From Tubulanus polymorphus (Eukaryota > Nemertea > Palaeonemertea > Tubulaniformes > Tubulanidae): a stretch of 64,000 bases of DNA. The first letter of the stretch is position 1. The number at the start of each line of letters is the position of its first letter. Made by a program: the position numbers and the translations under genes. A model generated the notes under the pieces. It did not search any database and had not been told where the DNA came from. It saw nothing but the letters and a program-made list of their open reading frames with translations. This document shows, in pieces, positions 57,219-64,000 of this stretch. The stretch covers positions 10,518,501 through 10,582,500 of the forward strand of contig NC_134031.1 in assembly GCF_964204645.1 (NCBI RefSeq), written 5' to 3'.

Positions 57219-60147
57219 GAAAGGCTGAATCCAAGAACATGTCTATCGCACTTTTGAGCCCAAACGTCTACTTTTACTTAGTAGCCACTTGAGAACAATA
57301 AGCAATTAACGATATCAGATACTTTTCCAGTAGTACACATTTCAAAACAGTCACTCTGAAGTAGTATTCCTTTCAATTTGGTTGGTTTTCTATAGTGGCT
57401 GTTTCGAAGAGTCTACTATTGAAAAGTGACCATTTTAAAACATCTGGTTTCGATAGTGCACACTAGCAGTAGAGGTGACTGTAAAACCACCCATCTGTCA
57501 ACAGTGACTTTGTGATAGTAACTCTTACCATAACAGCTACTCTCAAAACACATCGTTTCTAAAAGCCAACTATTGAAAAGTGACCATTTTGAGATGGCAT
57601 GGTAATTTCCTGTTCAAAATAGCAGCATCTGTTAAAGATTTGCAGTGATACTTGACAGGTTCAAAGGTACTGTTAAACCCTATCTGCTTTGTATACAGAA
57701 CTCTGTATGCTTTGAATACAGTTCTGTGAATAGAAAATCAAAGTTTTTGAGTTGCTGAGAATCCCCTAAATTATATCAACATGGATTAAATCCATTAATA
57801 CGAAAATATAGTGCCAGTCCTAGAATTTTTAGAATTTTAAGACTTGCGATTATAAAACATTCTGGTGCGTTCATAAATCTTTGATTTTGTAGAAAAGAAA
57901 GACAAAAAATAAATTTTTCTTTTAGGCTTAATTTGTTTTTAAGGGTATATGAGAGAGGAATATACAAATAAAATCATATGTTCAGAAAATGAATTACGAA
58001 AAAAATGTATCTAAAATACTTAGAATTAACCTTGAATTTATTGTTTATTTCGATACAAACGATTTTTAAGTAATCCATGTGATGTTCACTTTGTCACCCG
58101 GTTCTCTGCTTGTTCGTTCTTGAATATCGTTTTATCGCTTGCTAGAAGTGATAACCTCATCAAAATCTTATTTCGTAGTTATATAGTTTGGTTGAAAGGA
58201 AATTACCAACTATTATGAAAGATCAAAGGGTTAGCGTATAAGAGTTGAGTGTTGAGATGTTCACGTAATTTTGAAATCAGCAAATTCATTTGATAGAGAA
58301 AAGTTTGTTTGGCTTAAGAAGTGAAAGAAATGTGATAGACTGTAATTTCAGTTTCACATACTTTCCTACTTTGTTGAGTTAATTGTTTATATAGGTTATC
58401 AAAAACTCAGCAGCAGCTATCGGTCAGCAGGTCAATTACACTGGCTAACTAGACAGTGATTGATGAACGAATGAACTAACTGCACTAACCACCTAAAGAC
58501 CATGAACCAAAAGTAATTACCTCTCTTAATAGTAATAAACTTAGCACCGCAATATCTCTATGAGACTTTATTTTATTTTTACGAATCGATGAACCAATGA
58601 ATCGCTGAATTATAAGATAATCGTCAGTTTTCTCCAACTAAACTCTTTTTCTCAAATTATCGTAAACCAACGTTACCAATACTTCAATTTGTAAGCGAAT
58701 GCGGGCTAGAACCAACAAGGGTACCGCTTTAAGGTGCAGATATACAGGGAATCCCTCTCATAGCGACAAACTCGGTTGTATATCCCTTCTGTGCCGAAAA
58801 GTTAATAATTTTCGATCTAAACGGCTACAGGACCCGAAGAAGTCGAATAAAATACTCCAAAATTTGTTAACTGTAGATAAATGAAGAAATTCCACAATAG
58901 AATTTTGTATCATGAAATTTATTAAAGTTGAACCACAACGTTTCGGCTGTTGACTGACAGCCATCTGACTAAAAGCCCTTCTCACTAGGAATGCCTACAT
59001 GCCACCTGCTGATGGCTGTTAGTCAACAGTCAAAACGTTGCGGTTTCACCTTAACAAATTTTATCATATTTAAAATTCTATTACGGGATTTCTTCATTCA
59101 TGACCCCAGGGACGATCACCAAAGGCTGTTACCGTAATCCAAATGATATCTTGAATACCATACAAAGTTTCTTCTATTAAATTCGATCAAATATGGGCTC
59201 TCTTAGAATTTTTAAAATCCACATGGATAAAGCATATTTTGTTTAAAAAAAATCAATGATTTTGCGAAATTAGAATTCAGGGAAATAGGAACACTCCGAA
59301 ATGCACATCTTAATTTAAGATGCAAAGACATCCAGGCCCCCGTTGAAAATGAACCACCATTTCAATAATGAGAGGTTAGCCTGAATTCATGATTGTGCTT
59401 TTAATCTAAGAATTTAAATCAATAATAAATGCAGACCTATGCTTGAAAATAGCTGCATTTGTTCAAATTGAATTCATGAAAAGAAGGAAATTTCGTTTTA
59501 TCTTAAAACTACATAACTATTGACAATTTGTAAACAAATTTAATTCCAATCTCGACTTTAATTGGTTAGAGTTGGGAATCGCTCATTACATTTCACATCC
59601 TCAAAGAGTATCTACAATATCTTCGGATCTTAACTGAGTCACTCTTAATGGAACTATACCCCAAACTATAGCTTGAGTAGAGTTTTCCCGTATGTTTATA
59701 TTGTCACGTATCACTGCAAATTTGAAGCATATGTTGCTGCCGTGTATTTATAACAGGGAATCTGGCAAGCGATCTCAAATGGTCACTTTTTAATAGTTGA
59801 CTTTTAGAAACGATGTGTTTTGAGAGTAGCTGCTATGGTAGGAGTTACTATCACAAAGTCACTGTTAACAGGCGGGTGGTTTTACAGTCATCTCTACTCC
59901 TAGTGTGCACTATCGAAACCAGATGTTTCAAAATGGTCACTTTTCAATAGTAGACTCTTCGAAACAGCCATTTTAGAAAACCAACTGAATTGAAAGGAAT
60001 ACTATTTCAGAGTGACTGTTTTGAAATGTATACTACTGGAAAAGTAGCTGATATCGTTAATTGCTTATTGTTCTCAAGTGGCTACTAAGTAAAAGTAGAC
60101 GTTTGGGCTCAAAAGTGCGATAGACATGTTCTTGGATTCAGCCTTTC
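57219..60147. mobile_element. Element bounded by 440-bp inverted repeats
   Basis: 57219-57657 and 59703-60147 are reverse complements of each other at high similarity (for example GAAAGGCTGAATCCAAGAAC at the left edge and its complement at the right). Inside each arm the phrase CTATTGAAAAGTGACCATTT occurs about twice, so the arms are themselves built of subrepeats. The 2.0-kb core has no transposase. It resembles a foldback-type or non-autonomous DNA transposon; no target duplication was identified. If UBR4 continues upstream, it sits in one of its introns. Confidence 0.7.
58880..59101. repeat. Inverted repeat pair with GAAACGTTG hairpin motif
   Basis: Arms of about 90 bp (58880-58967 and 59009-59101) are inverted copies. 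On the minus strand the left arm has GGCTGT-CAGTCA-ACAGCC followed by GAAACGTTG; the right arm has a matching hairpin with CAAAACGTTG on the plus strand. This hairpin plus GAAAC pattern is like the Penelope-like terminal repeats at 49286-49415, with the CTGANGA half degraded (CTGATGG in the right arm). Confidence 0.55.
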
Positions 60148-60528
60148 GTTTGTTTAACTCTCCACCAATCAATAGACAATTGACATGTTTTATAAGTAAA
60201 AGTACTAACAGAGACTCTGGGCTGGCACAAACGAATACCTAAGATCAATCTTTACTGATCATCTAATGAATAAATGTGAATGTAGAATAAAACAAGAGGC
60301 CCATGGGCCTTGAAGCATTGGTAGATTATACTGTGGTAAGGTATTAACTAGTTAATGTATTACATCTGCCAGCAAATGTTCTATGACGATGTTGATTGGG
60401 AGGATCAGACTTAAGGTCAATTTGTGTTAGTTCGATTTTCATTTATGCTGAATTTCGGCACTTTCGCCTTCATAAGATAATAATAATAATAACAATAATT
60501 TACTAAGCCTGAATTCCATATAATGAAA
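60148..60528. other. Spacer before DIRS copy C
   Basis: It contains ACAAGAGGCCCATGGGCC near 60292, a motif seen scattered in several invertebrate genomes, and an ATAATA run near 60475-60500. No gene was recognised. Confidence 0.5.
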
Positions 60529-60749
60529 ATTACAATTTTTGGAACTAAAATTTGTATTTCTGAGTAGTACTTACCCTTTCCTATGGTTTTTGCCAATATT
60601 TTCTAAATTTGGATTGATCGCCAATGGTTTTTCTATATGACCCGGCCCTGCGGTATTGCATTTAGCCACCGGCGAAATCCGCCATCTTTTTACGTCATAG
60701 CAGACCAAAAAAAAAAACAGCTATCCGGGGCAGGTGGGCGGGATTCCCA

Positions 60750-60839
60750 CCATAGGAAAGGGTAAGTACTACTCGGAAATACAAATTTTAGTTCCAAAAA
60801 TTGTAATATTTCCGTCGAGTACTGTACCCTTTCCTATGG
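60750..60839. repeat. DIRS copy C internal complementary region
   Basis: Identical in structure to that of copy B: reverse complements of the left and right termini joined at AAAATTGTAATATTTCC. Its survival next to both terminal repeats is what makes this copy potentially replicable in trans. Confidence 0.88.
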
Positions 60840-61103
60840 TTTTTGCTAGACTAGCCTAGCACAAGGATGGTGGGAAAGGTAGATAGAAAAACCACCGCTC
60901 AAACGCAAGGTAAGAGGGAAAAAGAGAGCACTTACCCAAGCACGGAATGAAGCACTGTAGCACAGGGAAGACCGATTGGCCACAGTGAGTCCGTCCAGCT
61001 CAGGGGCCCCCCAGAATTTTGCGAAATTAATACTTGCAGATATGAGCCCAAACTATGTACAAGGATACACCCCCTGCGATCCTGATAATGCAACATAAAT
61101 ATT

Positions 61104-62364
61104 CTACACTAAAGGGTCCGATCGGAAAGAACGGACACCTTGAGCCATGACAACAGGACCAAGTGAAGCTAATGAGCCTAACTGGCCTGAAACATCCCGT
61201 AAATAAAATGACGTGAATGTCGATGGAGAATTCCAAAAGGCGGCCCGACAGACTTCCTCCAACGGAGCACCCAAAAAGGCTGCGCAGGAAGTAGCCATAG
61301 ACCTCACTTGATGAGAAACCACTCCCTCCGAGGAAAGATTCTCCTTCAATAAAATGTCCCATCGAGACCCATCGGGCCACTGTGTCCCACGAAATATCAC
61401 CCTTTAGGTGATCCAGCAGCGTAATAAATAACCGCTCCCGTGAACCCCTCCATGAAGCAGAGCGATCTAAATAGAAACACAACGCCCGCACAGGACATAA
61501 AGTCTTGTCCGGGATGCCCGGTTCCACTCGATGTTTTAGGGCTTCAATTCGCCATTGACGCCCAACCGAGCCTGGTCGTTGGTTCTTTGCCAAAAATTCC
61601 AAAGCAGGCCGCAGCGAAACAAATTCCTTCGCTGGCCCAAAGACAATATGACCTTGTCGGACTGAAAGCGCATGAATTACATGCGAAACAGACCGAGCCA
61701 AAGATTGGATAATCCGGTCCATTCCCTCCAGTTTTAGGGCAACTGACTCTGGGTCGGAGCCCGCATGAACGGCGGCGTGAGTCTCGCGAAGCTCACCCGT
61801 CAACACCTTAAGTGCCATATCTTGAAACGAACCAACCCTGGTAAGATTGTCCAGGATTGATGTCATGGCCACCAAACCGGACTTAGGCAAACGAATACCC
61901 GACTGTGCTGTAACAGTATCCGGGCTGATCAAAGTATAATCAGCATCCAGGCAGTTATGACTGTGATCCACAGCACCTGGAGTTGCGTAATACGCCGAGT
62001 GAAACGCGCCTATAGGTGGATCGGTCGAACTAAAATATTTCCCAGATTTCATACCCCGTTCTGGAGGGGGAAATGAAAATGTTCCAGGCCGACATTCACC
62101 CCATAATTGCGTATCCAATCGAGCCCATTCTCTCGAAACCGCCGACGATTCCCGTAAAACGTTAAGATCGGAGTCCGGAGGGCGATAAGCTTCCATTGAC
62201 TCACCGACCAGAGGAGCTGATGTGGGCTTAGCGCAAGTTGCCCCGTGCTTGACAAAGAACTCACTTATCATCGCTCTAAATGGCATGTCCCCCGCTGGTT
62301 CGGATAAAACTGAACGGGACGGAGATACATTGCGAGCCAGGGAAGCCCCCATCGTCTGGGGCAA
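61104..62364 (-). pseudogene. DIRS copy C gag-recombinase fusion frame
   Basis: The large deletion fuses a gag segment (ending SLARSVSHVI) in frame to the recombinase (starting HALSVRQGHIVFG). The catalytic arginine box (ARRSE) is lost. The fused frame continues for over 100 codons and then leaves the recombinase frame at a small indel near 61358; the HQVR box and tyrosine region follow in a different frame (61104-61400). Confidence 0.85.
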
Positions 62365-62461
62365 CCCACAATTGCTCGCGACAGGAACGACCCCAGAAGG
62401 AATTGCCGCTTCTGGAACCGGATCCTCATTGAAATCAGACCCTACCGCAGCATCGAGGAAT

Positions 62462-63244
62462 TCAGATACCTACTAGAAGAATCGCCTTCATCGCTAACCG
62501 ACGTCGACGAACGATGAGAAGACCGACGGCGAAACTTCCGACAATAACTATCGTAGTCCCTCTCGCGATCAAACCTTGATCTGCGAGAAGGAGATCTTGC
62601 TCGTTTATTACGCTCACGGCGTTTAGATCTAGTGGAAGAGCGAGCTCTATCCCCGGAGCGACGATCAGAATCAGACGATGAACGTACCGGATGTTTTGAA
62701 CCGGATGACGTCTGGACCGGACCGGTGCCCGAACCGGACCGATGCCCGACCCGGATGGGACCGGTACCAACCGAACCGGCGCGGGCAGTTCCCGACTACC
62801 GCGGCGCGCGCTCGGTTCAGAACATGTAGTCTGAACCGGCCGAACTGGTGAACGACCAGGGACCGGTGAATGACCGGAGACCGGTGCCGGTGAACCGGCG
62901 TTCCTCCCCGGTGAACGGAATTGGGAAGCCGATCGTACCAGAACGACCGGCGACCGCTCCGCTATACGACTAGAAACAGGATTAGAGACGTCGGTTGGCA
63001 CGTCGGCCGAAACCGACGAATCCCTGCTAATAACTCGACGACGATCTCTTAGTTTAAGAGCCTTATCGGCCCGAAGCCAAAGGTCCTTGGACCACATCTC
63101 GCAAATCTTGCAAGGATTGCTCCTTGCACATATTTGACCGGATTTGCGCCTGCACGACGCACACGAATCGTGGTTGTCCCAGGCACCAAACAAATGCCCG
63201 CATCCCTCCCCGCCACGATGTTGACCCTTAGGAGGGGGTGGCAT
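62462..63244 (-). pseudogene. DIRS copy C gag N-terminal ORF
   Basis: 260 codons from ATG 63244 with the same cysteine/histidine cluster as copy B (HDSCASCRRKSGQIC, CKIC) and no nonsense codon at the place where copy B has TGA. Proline/serine/arginine repeats follow. It is cut by the second deletion at 62462-62470. Confidence 0.82.
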
Positions 63245-63580
63245 AATTATCCTGTCACAAAAATTAATTCAATTCAATCAAATTATATTTGTAAATAAAA
63301 TTCTTATGGAAAAATAGAAACCAGGGATAACCCCCAAACCGAACGGACTCACCGTTATGAGAGTGAAAACTCCCTAATATCCTAATTCCCAGATTTTTAC
63401 GGCTAAAAAATCCAACGCGTTCTACTGCGAGAACGCCAAGAAAAAAGATGGCGGATTTCGCCGGTGGCTAAATGCAATACCGCAGGGCCGGGTCATATAG
63501 AAAAACCATTGGCGATCAATCCAAATTTAGAAAATATTGGCAAAAACCATAGGAAAGGGTACAGTACTCGACGGAAATAT

Positions 63581-64000
63581 TAGACATCAGATTCGTACCA
63601 ACGATGTAAAACTGTAAGCCAGCAGGACTCAAACCTACTTATCACTCAGCACTGATAGTAGATGCAACAACATCACACCTTATCTCACTGAGCTACCTAG
63701 GCCGCCTGATTCGATTCCAAAAAAATACAGCATCGGCAAATAACCATTGCCATATTGCAATTTACAACAAACAAAATTTAAAATCACTGTTTATTTCAAG
63801 TTCAAAATCAAATTTAATCGCTGTTGTGGTCATGGCAAAGATAATAAAAGTTATTTTTCCCCGGACCCAGCGCGCATTACAAAGCGAATCCATCTGCCAA
63901 GTGCGTACAGGGCTGCTACTGCCTCATGAGTGCGCATGAGGCGGGCAGGGCATCTTAAAGTGAAAGCGTATTTTAGAATATGGCCGAACCAATGGAATTT
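63581..64000. other. Right flank of the window
   Basis: Apart from the tRNA-like stretch at 63617-63703, no gene, exon or element was recognised. Confidence 0.5.
63617..63703 (-). pseudogene. tRNA-like sequence (tRNA pseudogene or SINE head)
   Basis: On the minus strand GGCCTAGGTAGCTCAGTGAG resembles the 5' part of a tRNA with an A box, and AGGTTTGAGTCCTGCTGGC resembles the T arm with a B box, about 50 nt later. The part between is too long and does not fold into a clear anticodon arm, and the acceptor ends pair poorly. A SINE head is the alternative. Confidence 0.4.

Larger units (their letters stand above)
60529..63580 (-). mobile_element. DIRS copy C, internally deleted, cis sequences intact
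   Basis: It has the same termini as copy B: left repeat 60529-60690, internal complementary region 60750-60839, right repeat about 63440-63580. About 2.8 kb, equivalent to 35784-38587 of copy B, is missing; the junction at 61674-61677 sits on the shared bases GAAT. A second deletion of about 215 bp removes the equivalent of 39380-39594 (junction near 62468). RT and RNase H are gone. It is a non-autonomous derivative that may once have been mobilised by intact relatives. Confidence 0.92.

Noticed and set aside
63617-63703. Functional tRNA gene
   Set aside because: The distance between A and B boxes and the poor acceptor pairing do not fit a working tRNA.

Overview
The window is nuclear DNA of an animal, most likely an aquatic invertebrate; the phylum cannot be fixed from sequence alone. 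Three things point there: a spliced protein-coding gene with GT-AG introns and coherent phases (UBR4), several metazoan-type retroelements (DIRS, Penelope-like, BEL/Pao, a LINE, a tRNA-derived SINE), and a long satellite array. Nothing prokaryotic (operons, ribosome sites) is present, and most long open frames are satellite or transposon artefacts.

Layout. 1-23487: one uninterrupted satellite array, about 199 copies of a 118-bp monomer rich in CpG and in short inverted repeats, organised into higher-order repeats of 27 monomers (about 3.19 kb) with 11-mer and 5-mer secondary duplications. 23488-23587: a 100-N assembly gap. 23588-25280: remnant of a DIRS retrotransposon. 25927-56814: eleven exons of UBR4 on the minus strand (528 codons, all phases compatible), the part of this giant N-recognin that precedes its C-terminal ubiquitin-transfer module. 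The introns hold a SINE, MITEs with clear target duplications, a LINE fragment and, in a single 15.6-kb intron, a near-complete DIRS element (34632-40700) and a Penelope-like element (41181-49415) that has itself been invaded by a BEL/Pao LTR retrotransposon (41335-48568). 57219-60147: an element-like segment bounded by inverted repeats of about 440 bp. 60529-63580: an internally deleted DIRS copy that keeps all terminal and internal cis sequences. 63581-64000: a tRNA-like fragment and otherwise unremarkable sequence.

How the parts relate. UBR4 is the only host gene seen. Its intron between the exons at 49435-49564 and 33702-33821 grew through insertions: Penelope-like element, then BEL/Pao inside it (5-bp target duplication GTGAG on both sides), then a 1.2-kb tandem duplication of LTR plus gag; a DIRS element lies beside them. 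The three DIRS copies form a series: nearly intact, deletion derivative, and eroded fragment. The exons downstream of 25927 are not found before the gap, so either the satellite array lies inside UBR4 or the scaffold was joined wrongly at the gap.
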